DNA of 64,000 nt from an uncultured SAR116 cluster alpha proteobacterium (GCA_902543145.1 CACBXG010000006.1:38531-102530); one strand, 5' to 3'; counted from the stretch's first letter, positions 9,955-19,775 are shown. The notes: generated by a model not told the origin, from the sequence alone. A program made the numbers and translations.

Positions 9955-10227
9955 ATGAACTTTGATGAAAATATTAGCATGTTAAGTATGGCCTTTTATC
10001 AGGTTTTGCTTGTTTCTGGTCCAATCTTAGCTTTAGCACTTGGTATAGGTCTTTTGATAGGTATTATTCAAGCTGCAACATCAATCAATGAAATGACTCT
10101 TAGTTTTGTCCCCAAAGTTATTGTAGTAATGTTAGGGATAGGATTATTGGGAAATTTTTTCATGATGGGACTTGTTGATTACTTCAACTTTATTTTTGAT
10201 CAGGTTGCTGGTGTAGGACAAAATTAA
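9955..10227 (+). CDS. fliQ: Flagellar export protein FliQ
   Basis: 90 aa, two TM, LLIGIIQAATSINEMTLSFVPK. Confidence 0.95.
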   Translation: MNFDENISMLSMAFYQVLLVSGPILALALGIGLLIGIIQAATSINEMTLSFVPKVIVVMLGIGLLGNFFMMGLVDYFNFIFDQVAGVGQN

Positions 10228-10245
10228 ATACGAAAGAAATTTATT

Positions 10246-11058
10246 ATGAATGGGATAGAGTTTGCTTTACCAGGAGTTAATTTATTTAACTTATACCAAT
10301 ATATAGTTATTTTTTTTGTATCTTCTCTTCGTATTTCTTCCTTTTTAATTAGTGCGCCTTTTTTTTCATTAGGAGGAATTCCCTTACAAGTAAGAATTAT
10401 TGCAAGTATAAGTTTAACTGCGTTTTTATTTCCTGTGATTAAAGTACCAGAAATCCAAAATATGCAAGGTTTTAATTTAGTTTTACTTATATTGTCTGAA
10501 ATTGGTATTGGACTTTCGGTTGGATTGATTTTAAATATAATTTTTTCTGCAGCAGCAGTTGCAGGTGAGAAAATAGCATCTACAGCAGGACTATCAATGT
10601 CAAGCATGATTGATCCCCAATCTGGAGGGCAAACACTTGTTTTGAGTACAGTCTTAACTTTATTTTTAATATCTTGTTTTTTATCGTTAGATGGTCATTT
10701 GTATTTACTAAAATTACTTATTGAAAGCTATGTCTATCTACCAATTGGTCTAATTCTTGATTTTTCTGAGGTCAGCAATGTTGCTGTCAATACCTTTGGA
10801 GATATGTTATATCTAGCTGCTTTAATCAGTTTACCGGTTGTGGGTGGATTATTATTAATACAATGTTCAATTGGTATAATTACTAGATCTGCACCATCTC
10901 TAAATCTATTTTCCTTTGGTTTTCCAATTGCGTTAATAAGTGTTTTTATCTTTTTATATTTGGGGGTTGGGCCAATTTCAAATGCTTTTTCTGATTTAAC
11001 AGCTACGGCAATTAATTTAATTGACGAGGTTCTTCATTCTTATAAAGAAGGGAATTAG
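10246..11058 (+). CDS. fliR: Flagellar export protein FliR
   Basis: 270 aa multi-TM; ISAPFFSLGGIPLQVRI, SLNLFSFGFPIAL; between fliQ and flhB. Confidence 0.92.
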   Translation: MNGIEFALPGVNLFNLYQYIVIFFVSSLRISSFLISAPFFSLGGIPLQVRIIASISLTAFLFPVIKVPEIQNMQGFNLVLLILSEIGIGLSVGLILNIIFSAAAVAGEKIASTAGLSMSSMIDPQSGGQTLVLSTVLTLFLISCFLSLDGHLYLLKLLIESYVYLPIGLILDFSEVSNVAVNTFGDMLYLAALISLPVVGGLLLIQCSIGIITRSAPSLNLFSFGFPIALISVFIFLYLGVGPISNAFSDLTATAINLIDEVLHSYKEGN

Positions 11059-11060
11059 TA

Positions 11061-12206
11061 ATGGCTGAAGAAGATAATTCACAAGATAAAACCGAAGAAC
11101 CTTCCCAAAGAAAACTAGATAAAGCGGCTGAGGATGGTCAGGTATTATCGTCTAAAGAAATGTTTGTGTTTACATCATTAATAATTGGTTTAATGGTTCT
11201 GTCTTCAATACCCTTTTTTGCTAAAGATTTTTTAGCAATCTGGAAGACATTTTTTTTATTTGATCTTGATTATATAATAAATGTTTCTCCAGCGTATGGT
11301 ATGGAAAAATTGATTAAATATGTAATTAACATAACTCTAATTGTTGGTGTTCCTCTAATATTAATTATTTTAATAACTCAAATGGCTGTTGGAGGTATTA
11401 ATTTTGCTCCAAAAGCTTTTCAATTTAAATCTAATAGGATTAACTTATTATCAGGTTTAAAAAGAATTTTTTCTTCTAAAGGTCTGTTTGAACTTATCAA
11501 GTCTTTATTCAAAGTTGGATTATTAGGTGGAATTACATTCTTCGTAATTTATTATAATTTAAAAGATATAATAAATTTATCTGAACGAAATTTATATTCC
11601 GCTTTATCAAATCTACTTTACAACTTTCCCCAACTAACAATTGCTATGTTAATTGTTCTAGGTTTCATAGCAATTTTTGATTTTATTTGGCAGAAATACC
11701 AACATGTAGAAAAATTAAAAATGACAATTAAAGAAGTTAAAGATGAGCATAAAGATACGGATGGCTCGCCAGAGGTTAAACAAAAAATTAGAAAATTACA
11801 AAATGAAATTGCAAATAGAGCTGCTACTCAGTCTGCTGCGCTAAATGATGTTAAAGATGCATCAGCTGTTATCACAAACCCAACTCATTTTGCAGTTGCA
11901 ATAAAATATGAAGTTGGTTCAGAAGGTGCTCCAATAATTTTAGCCATGGGAAGAGGAATGATAGCAGAAAAAATAATAAAATTAGCTGATGAAAATAAAG
12001 TTACAGTTTTTCAAAGCCCTTTATTAGCTAGAGCTCTATATTTTACAGGAGAAATTGGAAAGGAAATTTCTGAAAATCTTTATTCAGCTGTTGCATCTGT
12101 ATTAGCTTATATCTTTAAAATTGAAAGAGGAGAGGAAACTGATTATCCTGAGTTTGATATTCCTGAAAATATGAGTTTTGATGAATATGGGAAAACAATT
12201 AAATAA
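11061..12206 (+). CDS. flhB: Flagellar export switch protein FlhB
   Basis: 381 aa; DKTEEPSQRKLDKAAEDGQVLSSKE; NPTH autocleavage motif encoded at 11877-11888. Confidence 0.96.
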   Translation: MAEEDNSQDKTEEPSQRKLDKAAEDGQVLSSKEMFVFTSLIIGLMVLSSIPFFAKDFLAIWKTFFLFDLDYIINVSPAYGMEKLIKYVINITLIVGVPLILIILITQMAVGGINFAPKAFQFKSNRINLLSGLKRIFSSKGLFELIKSLFKVGLLGGITFFVIYYNLKDIINLSERNLYSALSNLLYNFPQLTIAMLIVLGFIAIFDFIWQKYQHVEKLKMTIKEVKDEHKDTDGSPEVKQKIRKLQNEIANRAATQSAALNDVKDASAVITNPTHFAVAIKYEVGSEGAPIILAMGRGMIAEKIIKLADENKVTVFQSPLLARALYFTGEIGKEISENLYSAVASVLAYIFKIERGEETDYPEFDIPENMSFDEYGKTIK

Positions 12207-12221
12207 ATCTTTGTTGATAAT

Positions 12222-12446
12222 ATGAAAAAAAGAAAAACATTTGGACAAATTATTATTACTGCAATGTTTGTTTGGTCTGCTCTTTTATGTCATTTTGAAG
12301 CAAGCACTCTTCGTGAAGAAGGTGATATTTCAAATGCTGCTTTGTATTGGTTTTTTGGTTTTACAGCAGTTTTAGGGGCTTTTAGATTTAAGATAGCTGA
12401 ATTAATATATGGCTTAATTGAATTTAAAAATAAAAATAAAAAATAA
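12222..12446 (+). CDS. Small putative membrane protein, unknown function, post-flhB module
   Basis: 74 aa, two hydrophobic segments, K-rich C-terminus; 15 nt after flhB. Confidence 0.65.
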   Translation: MKKRKTFGQIIITAMFVWSALLCHFEASTLREEGDISNAALYWFFGFTAVLGAFRFKIAELIYGLIEFKNKNKK

Positions 12447-12457
12447 AGCTAATACCT

Positions 12458-12649
12458 ATGGTTAAAAATATTAAAAATGAAAATAATAAAATAACTTGCC
12501 ATGGATGTATCTATTTTTTCATTACTCATAGGAAACAAAGGCCGTGGGGATGTAAAAAGTTTGGTTTTATTTCTAAAATCATACCATCATTGGAAGTGTT
12601 TAGTACAACTGGTATGGAATGTGCATATAAAAAAGATAAGAATTTATAA
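12458..12649 (+). CDS. Small Cys-rich protein (CxxC...GC...C), unknown function
   Basis: 63 aa; CHGCIYFFITHRKQRPWGCKKFGFISKIIPSLEVFSTTGMEC; four spaced Cys residues suggest a metal-binding fold. Confidence 0.7.
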   Translation: MVKNIKNENNKITCHGCIYFFITHRKQRPWGCKKFGFISKIIPSLEVFSTTGMECAYKKDKNL

Positions 12650-12687
12650 TTTTATGTTTGTTTAGTTTAAAACTATAGGAAAATAAA

Positions 12688-13401
12688 ATGGATACTAAAA
12701 TGGAAGCTGTTCAAGAAAGCATTAAATTAGCTTTAGACGCAGCAGATGCAGCAACTGATGTGACATCAGAATATAATAAAGTTAAAAAAGCGCATGAAAA
12801 ATTGGAGGCTAAAGTGAAACAAATCCATAAATATACTACAATTGTATTTTTATCTTCTATTATATCAGGTTTGGTAGTTATAGTTGTTAGTGCCTTTTTG
12901 TTTATGCAATCTTCAGATAAATTAACAAATATGACAGAAACAAGTAGGGAGGCCTTAGTTGTGTTTGCAGAGAATGTCGATGGGGTTAATGCTTCTTTGA
13001 AAAATCTAGATACGGCTATAAAAAAACAAGGAGATTTACTTGAGATTAACAAGAAATTAGTTGTTACCCTTGATAAAATTGAAAAAAGAGTTCAAACATC
13101 TAACGAAAATACAGTTGCTGAATTACAGTTAATTACAAACACTCTTGTAAATGAATTGAACAAAAACACTCAAGCAAGCATAGAAAATAATAACAAACTT
13201 GTTTCAAATATTGAAAAGTTAAATAAATCTAATAACAAATCTATTTCTAAGGCTATTCAACAAATTAGTAACAAAGCTATCTACAAAAAAATTGTAGCAA
13301 ACCAAGCAATTCAAGCACAACAAATTTCAAAGCTTTTAAAACAAAACAATAATGTATTGAGTAAGATCGCAGATAAAACTAGTAGGATTAAATACCCATA
13401 A
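12688..13401 (+). CDS. Membrane-anchored coiled-coil protein, unknown function
   Basis: 237 aa; TM TTIVFLSSIISGLVVIVVSAFLFM flanked by helical/coiled-coil repeats; SD AGGAAA. Confidence 0.65.
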   Translation: MDTKMEAVQESIKLALDAADAATDVTSEYNKVKKAHEKLEAKVKQIHKYTTIVFLSSIISGLVVIVVSAFLFMQSSDKLTNMTETSREALVVFAENVDGVNASLKNLDTAIKKQGDLLEINKKLVVTLDKIEKRVQTSNENTVAELQLITNTLVNELNKNTQASIENNNKLVSNIEKLNKSNNKSISKAIQQISNKAIYKKIVANQAIQAQQISKLLKQNNNVLSKIADKTSRIKYP

Positions 13402-13433
13402 TTTAACCTTTTACATTTAGTGAGTTTAGTAAA

Positions 13434-14141
13434 ATGAACGAAGAAATTGTAACTGAAAAATCATTTTTACAGATTAAATCAATAAGAACATCTTCAAATG
13501 CATTTATGATGAAGCTTAAAGAAGGTGATGTTATCATAGCAATTGATGGTGAAATGGTTTATAAAAGTTATGAAGAACTATCTAAGGAATTATCTGGAAT
13601 AAAAGAAAAAAAAGTAATTACTCTATTTAGAGATGGAGTTTTTTTTAATACGTTTATTTATGGTTCTTTAGGAGTAATTTGCGAAAGTATAACACCTGAA
13701 AAAATACCAGAATTAGAAATTTCAAATATAAATGAACATTTTCAAAAAGATGAATTTTATCTTTTATTTGAAATTTTTAAAAAACCTGGAAAATTTGCTA
13801 TATTACTCAATACAATGCCTTCAGTTCTTGCAAGTATTGCCCCACCTTTATGGATGTTACAGAACAGGTTGTGGAACTTGTTTTTTTTTACTATGGTTTT
13901 TTACATCATGCTATTTGTAATTTCTCCGTGGTTGTTTTTCATAGGTTGGATATTAAAATCTTGGTATGTAGGTAATAGTCAGATAGAACTTCTACGATTT
14001 TTTTATAGGTTAAACAATTATAGATTAAGTTTAAGTTTTTGTGCTCGAAGTGATAAAGAGGCTCAAGAGATTGCTAGAAAATTTGATGAAAAAATTGATT
14101 TTCATTTCTCTTATTTGGAGCCAGTGTTAATTGAAGATTAA
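13434..14141 (+). CDS. N-terminal PDZ-like domain plus C-terminal TM domain resembling DUF2628
   Basis: 235 aa; MMKLKEGDVIIAIDGEMVYKSYEELSKEL PDZ-like; LASIAPPLWMLQNRLWNLFFF...GNSQIELLRFFYRLNNYRLS resembles DUF2628-type membrane proteins (from memory). Confidence 0.6.
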   Translation: MNEEIVTEKSFLQIKSIRTSSNAFMMKLKEGDVIIAIDGEMVYKSYEELSKELSGIKEKKVITLFRDGVFFNTFIYGSLGVICESITPEKIPELEISNINEHFQKDEFYLLFEIFKKPGKFAILLNTMPSVLASIAPPLWMLQNRLWNLFFFTMVFYIMLFVISPWLFFIGWILKSWYVGNSQIELLRFFYRLNNYRLSLSFCARSDKEAQEIARKFDEKIDFHFSYLEPVLIED

Positions 14142-14854
14142 TCTAACTTAAATCTTATTAAATCAATTACTTCACCTTTATAAATTTCATTTGAAAAAAT
14201 AATATCTTTTATTTTTTCTGCCACCTCATTTGGCTCTTGTAGATTATTACTATTTTCACCCGGCATTGCCTGTTTTCTCATCTTAGTATTTGTCTTTCCA
14301 GGATTTATTATTGAAATTGACAAATTATTGTTTTTATTCTCTGTAGACCATATTTTGACCATATGTTGAAGTGATGCCTTAGATACAGCATAAGCACCCC
14401 AGAAAGGTCTTACTTCATTAGCTACTGTCGAAGATAGAAAACAAGCTTTAGGTTGATCACTATTTTTTAATAGTGGCTCTAGAGATCTAATTAGTCTGTG
14501 ATTACTTACTAAATTTATGTTAAGTACTTCAATGAACTCATCATTGCTTTGATGATGTATAGGTCCAAGTGTCCCTAGAATTGCAGCATTTGATATTAAT
14601 AAATCTAATTTTCCCCATCTTTTAAATATTTCTAAACCTAATTTGTCAATACCAATAAAATCATTCATATCTAGTTTAACTAAAGTACAAGAACCACCAT
14701 CATCAACAATTGTTTTTTCGGTTTTTTCAAGACTAGCTAAAGATTTTCCGGTAATAATTGTATGGTAATCATGTTTTGAAAGTACGATGGCTGTTTCTGC
14801 TCCAATGCCACTTCCTGCCCCTGTAATAAGAGCAATTTTTTTAATATTATTCAT
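14138..14854 (-). CDS. SDR-family NAD(P)-dependent oxidoreductase
   Basis: ALITGAGSGIGAETAIVLS, LISNAAILG, YAVSKASLQ. Confidence 0.93.
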   Translation of the reverse strand: MNNIKKIALITGAGSGIGAETAIVLSKHDYHTIITGKSLASLEKTEKTIVDDGGSCTLVKLDMNDFIGIDKLGLEIFKRWGKLDLLISNAAILGTLGPIHHQSNDEFIEVLNINLVSNHRLIRSLEPLLKNSDQPKACFLSSTVANEVRPFWGAYAVSKASLQHMVKIWSTENKNNNLSISIINPGKTNTKMRKQAMPGENSNNLQEPNEVAEKIKDIIFSNEIYKGEVIDLIRFKLD

Positions 14855-14860
14855 TCGTTT

Positions 14861-16273
14861 TTATCTATTAAGTTTTAGAATTTCAGTTACATCTATTGGG
14901 TATTCACCTGTAAAACAATGATCAGTAAATTGAGGTGTCTTAGAGTTTCTTTTTTCACACCCCATTGCTTTGTAGGTACCATTTAATGAAAGAAAAAATA
15001 ATGATTTAGCTCCAACTAATTTTGTCATTTCTTTTAAACTAGATTTAGAAGCAATCAATTGATTATAGTTTGGTGTATCAATACCATAAAAATCTGGGTG
15101 CAAAATTGGAGGGCATGAAATCCCTAAATGAACTTCATTTGCCCCTGCTTCGTAAACCATTTTTACAATTTTGCTCGCTGTTGTCCCTCTAACTATTGAG
15201 TCATCAATTAATATAACTTTTTTATTTTCAATACATGATCTATTGACACTATGTTTCAGTTTTACTCCAAATTGTCTTATGGTTTGGGAGGGCTCAATAA
15301 AAGTACGACCAACATAATGACTTCTAATTATACCAAGTTCAAATGGGATTTGTGATTTTTGTGAAAATCCTATAGCTGCTGAAACTCCTGAATCTGGGAT
15401 TGGAACAACTACATCTGCAATTATATCATTTTCAATAGCTAATTGTTCACCAAGAGCTTTTCTGTATGTATAAACTGTTTTATTTCCTACTATACTGTCA
15501 GGGCTCGCAAAATAAATTCTCTCAAAAATACAAGGTCTTTCAGGGATTTTTTTAAAGGGTTTAATAGACTCCATTCCACTTTCAGTGATCACAATCATCT
15601 CACCATTTTCTATGTCACGTACATACTTTGCTCCTATCATATCTAAAGCACAGGTTTCTGAAGCTAAAACAGGAGAACCATTTTTATCACCTAGAACTAA
15701 AGGTCTAATCCCAAAAGGATCTCTTACACCAATAAGTTTTTTATTTGTTAAGATTACAAGTGAATAAGCTCCTTTTATCTGATGGAGTGTATCTATTAGC
15801 TTATCAATTATTTTGTTCTTTTTTGATCGCGCAACTAATTGAAGAATAATTTCAGTATCAGACGAAGTTTGAAAAATAGAGCCACTTTCTACTAATTGTT
15901 TTTTTATTGAATAAGTATTTGTTAGATTTCCATTATGTGCGCATGCAAATCCTCCAATAGCTAAATTTGCAAAAAAAGGTTGTAGATTTTCAGGTTTGGA
16001 TTCACCAGTTGTAGAATATCTGACATGGCCTATGGCTGTTTTGCCAGGAAGTTTAGACAAAATATCCTTATTGTTGAAATTGTCTCCAACTAAACCTTGT
16101 TTACGTACTGAATGAAAAGCTTTTCCATCAAAGCTGACTATTCCTGCGCCTTCTTGACCTCTATGTTGAAGTGAATGAAGCCCTAAAGTAGTTAGAACAG
16201 AGGCTTCTTTAGTCCCAAAAATACCAAATACTCCACATTCTTCTTTAAACTTATCATTCATTTTGCAGTACAT
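14861..16273 (-). CDS. purF: Amidophosphoribosyltransferase
   Basis: ECGVFGIFG (catalytic Cys), LHSLQHRGQEGAGIV, VILIDDSIVRGTTASKIV; likely start at the internal Met (MNDKFKEECG, 16261). Confidence 0.97.
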   Translation of the reverse strand: MYCKMNDKFKEECGVFGIFGTKEASVLTTLGLHSLQHRGQEGAGIVSFDGKAFHSVRKQGLVGDNFNNKDILSKLPGKTAIGHVRYSTTGESKPENLQPFFANLAIGGFACAHNGNLTNTYSIKKQLVESGSIFQTSSDTEIILQLVARSKKNKIIDKLIDTLHQIKGAYSLVILTNKKLIGVRDPFGIRPLVLGDKNGSPVLASETCALDMIGAKYVRDIENGEMIVITESGMESIKPFKKIPERPCIFERIYFASPDSIVGNKTVYTYRKALGEQLAIENDIIADVVVPIPDSGVSAAIGFSQKSQIPFELGIIRSHYVGRTFIEPSQTIRQFGVKLKHSVNRSCIENKKVILIDDSIVRGTTASKIVKMVYEAGANEVHLGISCPPILHPDFYGIDTPNYNQLIASKSSLKEMTKLVGAKSLFFLSLNGTYKAMGCEKRNSKTPQFTDHCFTGEYPIDVTEILKLNR

Positions 16274-16297
16274 TATATCTTCCTAGAATTATTTTTT

Positions 16298-16834
16298 TCA
16301 CAATTCTTTTGCTCTTTCATTATCAGATTTTAATTCTTCATGATTGAAAAACTCTATCAACATTTCAGCTGAAAAATTTATGTATTTGAATGAATATGCT
16401 TCAAGAAGCGTGTCAGGTAAATTTTTATCTTTACCTATTAAATATAAAAATCCTAAATAGAATAAGAGAATTAGTAAAAAACCTCTTAAAGCACCAAAAA
16501 CAAATCCACAAATTTTATCAAAAATCAAGACTCCATTTACATCAAACTTTGGGGACAACCAATTTGAGATAAAACTAGATAAAATTAGAGTTCCTAAAAA
16601 TGGAAAACCAAAAGCAAGAAAATCTACAATTATTTCTTGTGATATATGATCTAACAATTTTAATTTAAATTTTTCAAAGAAATTAAATGCTAAAATCAAT
16701 GACAAAATCCAAGAAATAATACTAAAGAATTCTTTAACAAATCCTCTCAATGTGGCTACTAGGCAAGATGTAAGAATAACTCCAAAAACTATAATATCGA
16801 TTATATTAAAATATAGATTATTAAAATATTCCAT
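16298..16834 (-). CDS. cvpA: CvpA family membrane protein
   Basis: 178 aa, 4 TM; NIIDIIVFGVILTSCLVATLRGFVKEFFSI; upstream of purF. Confidence 0.88.
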   Translation of the reverse strand: MEYFNNLYFNIIDIIVFGVILTSCLVATLRGFVKEFFSIISWILSLILAFNFFEKFKLKLLDHISQEIIVDFLAFGFPFLGTLILSSFISNWLSPKFDVNGVLIFDKICGFVFGALRGFLLILLFYLGFLYLIGKDKNLPDTLLEAYSFKYINFSAEMLIEFFNHEELKSDNERAKEL

Positions 16835-18201
16835 CAGTCTCTTTGATCTTTATTAATTAATTCCACTAGGTCACTCAAAATACTAAGGTTGTTATAACGC
16901 ATATCTTCATTAATTATAACTTTTTGTTTAGTGGGAAGGTTAATTTTATTGAAACCTAATTTAGATGCTTCTTTAATTCTTAATTCTGGTTGATTAACTT
17001 TTCTAATTTCTCCTGAGAGGCCAACTTCACCAAAAAAAACACTGGAAAACGATAAGGGAATATTTTTAACAGAAGAAATTATAGCTGCTGCTACAGCTAA
17101 ATCTGCAGCTGGTTCAAATAATTTAATACCTCCTGCAATATTCAAAAAAATGTCCATATTGGAGAGATGAATTTTACACCTTGCCTCTAATACAGCACAT
17201 AACATCGCAAGCCTTGATATGTCCCAACCTACTATTACTCTTCTTGGTGTCGCTAATGTAGAATGAGTAACTAATGCCTGAATTTCCACTAAAATAGGCC
17301 TGGTGCCTTCTAAGCCAGCAAAAATTGAAGTTCCTGATATATTTTTTTGTCTATCTGACAAAAACATTGCTGAAGGATTTACAATTTCTTTTAAACCATT
17401 ACTTAACATTTCGAATACACCGATTTCATTATTAGCACCAAATCTATTTTTAAAACTTCTTAAAATCCTATATTGAAAATTATTATCTCCCTCAATGTAT
17501 AAGACAGTATCAACCATATGTTCTAAAACTTTTGGTCCAGCTATAGCTCCATCTTTTGTTAGATGACCAATTAAAATTAGTATCGTATTTGTTTTTTTTG
17601 CAGCTAGTATTAATTCATGTGCACTAGCTCTTACTTGTGACACCGTTCCAGGTGAACTCTCTAATTGTGGTAAATACATAGTTTGTATAGAATCAATTAC
17701 TAATACACATCGTTTTTTTTCTGAATTTATTGTAATGGAAATGTCAGAGGCATTTGTGATTGAAGCAAATTCTATATCATTATTATTAACACCTAAACGA
17801 TCAGCTCTCATTTTTATTTGAGATAAACTTTCCTCTCCAGAAACATAGATACATTTTTCTTTTTGATCAGACAGTTTGCCTACGAGTTGTAATAATAAAG
17901 TAGACTTTCCAATACCAGGGTCTCCACCAATTAGAGTTACCGAACCCGGAACAAAGCCACCTCCAATAACTCTATCTAGCTCATTAAGATTAGTTTTAAT
18001 CCTTGAATACTCGTAATTGACATCATTCAGCTTTTCAAAGTTTATTCTTTTCCCTCTTGATTTGGATAAAACACCAGAGGGTTTAGAATTATTTTCTTCA
18101 ACTATTGTATTCCATTGATTACATTGTTCGCATTTGCCAATCCATCTTGAATAAATATTTCCACAAGATTGACAAATAAATTGTTTTTTGGATTTTATCA
18201 T
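16834..18201 (-). CDS. radA: DNA repair protein RadA
   Basis: CQSCGNIYSRWIGKCEQC zinc finger, GGDPGIGKSTLLLQ, KNRFGANNEIGVFEM (KNRFG motif). Confidence 0.97.
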   Translation of the reverse strand: MIKSKKQFICQSCGNIYSRWIGKCEQCNQWNTIVEENNSKPSGVLSKSRGKRINFEKLNDVNYEYSRIKTNLNELDRVIGGGFVPGSVTLIGGDPGIGKSTLLLQLVGKLSDQKEKCIYVSGEESLSQIKMRADRLGVNNNDIEFASITNASDISITINSEKKRCVLVIDSIQTMYLPQLESSPGTVSQVRASAHELILAAKKTNTILILIGHLTKDGAIAGPKVLEHMVDTVLYIEGDNNFQYRILRSFKNRFGANNEIGVFEMLSNGLKEIVNPSAMFLSDRQKNISGTSIFAGLEGTRPILVEIQALVTHSTLATPRRVIVGWDISRLAMLCAVLEARCKIHLSNMDIFLNIAGGIKLFEPAADLAVAAAIISSVKNIPLSFSSVFFGEVGLSGEIRKVNQPELRIKEASKLGFNKINLPTKQKVIINEDMRYNNLSILSDLVELINKDQRD

Positions 18202-18971
18202 TTAAAAAATATTTCAGAATTAATTGGTTTGACAAATTCTTGTATTTTTTTATTTCTTGAATTAAACATTTCTTTTGGTGTGCCAGTCCATGAAATTGTT
18301 TGCTTATCAATTAAGATTACCTTGTCAGCAATTCTACATACTGATGCCATATCATGAGTAATTGTAATCGCGCTTCCTCCAACTGTTTTAACAGCTGTTT
18401 TAATTAACTCATCTATTAAACTTCCTGTCACAGGGTCTAATCCAGAGGTAGGTTCATCAAATAATAAAATTTTTGGATTTCCACAAATTGCTCTTGCAAT
18501 AGCAACTCTTTTTTGCATCCCGCCTGAAATTTCAGAGGGATATAGATCTAAAATTTCAGGTTGAAGTCCTAGTTGTTTAATTATTGAAAATGCTAGTTGT
18601 TTACCCTGTTTGTTATTAATTTTTTCTTTATTAGCTGTTTTAAAAATTATATTTTCCCAATTTTTAAGAGAATCAAATAAAGCGCCATGTTGAAAAGTAA
18701 TACCAAGATCTAGCAAAAGTTTCTCTTTTAAATTTCTAGATAAATTTACCATTTCAGTGTCATTAATTACAATTGATCCTTTATCAGGTTGTAATATGCC
18801 AATTATATTTTTTAAAAGTACAGATTTTCCTGAACCAGACGCGCCAATAATTGCTAGAGACTCTCCTTCGAGTAATTGAAAATTTATATTTTTAAGCACA
18901 AAATTGTTGTTAAAGCTCTTTGATAAATCACTTATTTTTATTATAACTTTTTTGTTATTTCTTTTTTCCAT
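18198..18971 (-). CDS. mlaF: ABC transporter ATP-binding protein, MlaF-like
   Basis: GASGSGKSVLLKNIIG, EISGGMQKRVAIARA, LLFDEPTSGLDPV; next to MlaE-type permease. Confidence 0.87.
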   Translation of the reverse strand: MEKRNNKKVIIKISDLSKSFNNNFVLKNINFQLLEGESLAIIGASGSGKSVLLKNIIGILQPDKGSIVINDTEMVNLSRNLKEKLLLDLGITFQHGALFDSLKNWENIIFKTANKEKINNKQGKQLAFSIIKQLGLQPEILDLYPSEISGGMQKRVAIARAICGNPKILLFDEPTSGLDPVTGSLIDELIKTAVKTVGGSAITITHDMASVCRIADKVILIDKQTISWTGTPKEMFNSRNKKIQEFVKPINSEIFFK

Positions 18972-18974
18972 ATT

Positions 18975-19775
18975 TTAACCAAAAAATAATGCTGTTATAA
19001 TATATGTACTTGTTAAAATCATCACAGATGAAATAACTACTGATGATGTTGTTGCAAACCCAACTCCTTCAGCTCCTTTGCTTGCATTATATCCAAAATA
19101 ACAACTTACCATTGATATTATTAAGCCAAATACAGCAGCCTTTACAGTACCTTGTATAATGTCAATTAATTGTAAATATTCCATTGTTGCATAAAGATAT
19201 AGACTTGGATTAAAATTGAGTTTGTAAATAGCTATTATATAACCTCCTAATATACCAATTGTATTTCCAATTAAAACTAAAAGAGGTATACAAACAAATG
19301 ATGCAATTATTTTAGGTGCTATTAAATATTGCATAGGTCTAGTGCCTAATGTTCCTAGGGCATCTATCTGTTCAGTAACTCTCATAGTTGCTATTTCTGC
19401 AGCCATTTTTGCCCCTATACGACCTGCCACCATCAAACCTGTTAATACTGGGCCTAATTCTCTAGTAATTGAGGCTAAAACAATTCTTGCAACAGTAGAC
19501 TCTGAGTTAAAGTCAGTAAAACCGTTATAAGTCTGTAGAGCTAAAACCATACCTGAAAAAAATGTAGTTAGACCGACTACAGGTAATGAGAAGTATCCGA
19601 TATCTAATATTTGTTGAAAAATCTTTTTAAAATACCAAGGTGGTTTAAATACCCAATAGAGAGCACTTCCAAAAAAAATAAAAAAATGTCCAATACTTGC
19701 AACAAAATTGATAAATTTTTTCCCTGTTGTGCCGAGAATTTCTAAAAAAAGATCGAGCAAAGTTAACCACCACAT
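18975..19775 (-). CDS. mlaE: MlaE family lipid ABC permease
   Basis: ITRELGPVLTGLMVAGRIGAKMAAEIATMRVTEQIDALGTLGTRPMQYLIAPK. Confidence 0.93.
   Translation of the reverse strand: MWWLTLLDLFLEILGTTGKKFINFVASIGHFFIFFGSALYWVFKPPWYFKKIFQQILDIGYFSLPVVGLTTFFSGMVLALQTYNGFTDFNSESTVARIVLASITRELGPVLTGLMVAGRIGAKMAAEIATMRVTEQIDALGTLGTRPMQYLIAPKIIASFVCIPLLVLIGNTIGILGGYIIAIYKLNFNPSLYLYATMEYLQLIDIIQGTVKAAVFGLIISMVSCYFGYNASKGAEGVGFATTSSVVISSVMILTSTYIITALFFG

Noticed and set aside
10224-10607. 127-aa ORF antisense to fliR
   Set aside because: Overlaps a convincing multi-TM FliR; no recognisable motifs or SD context.
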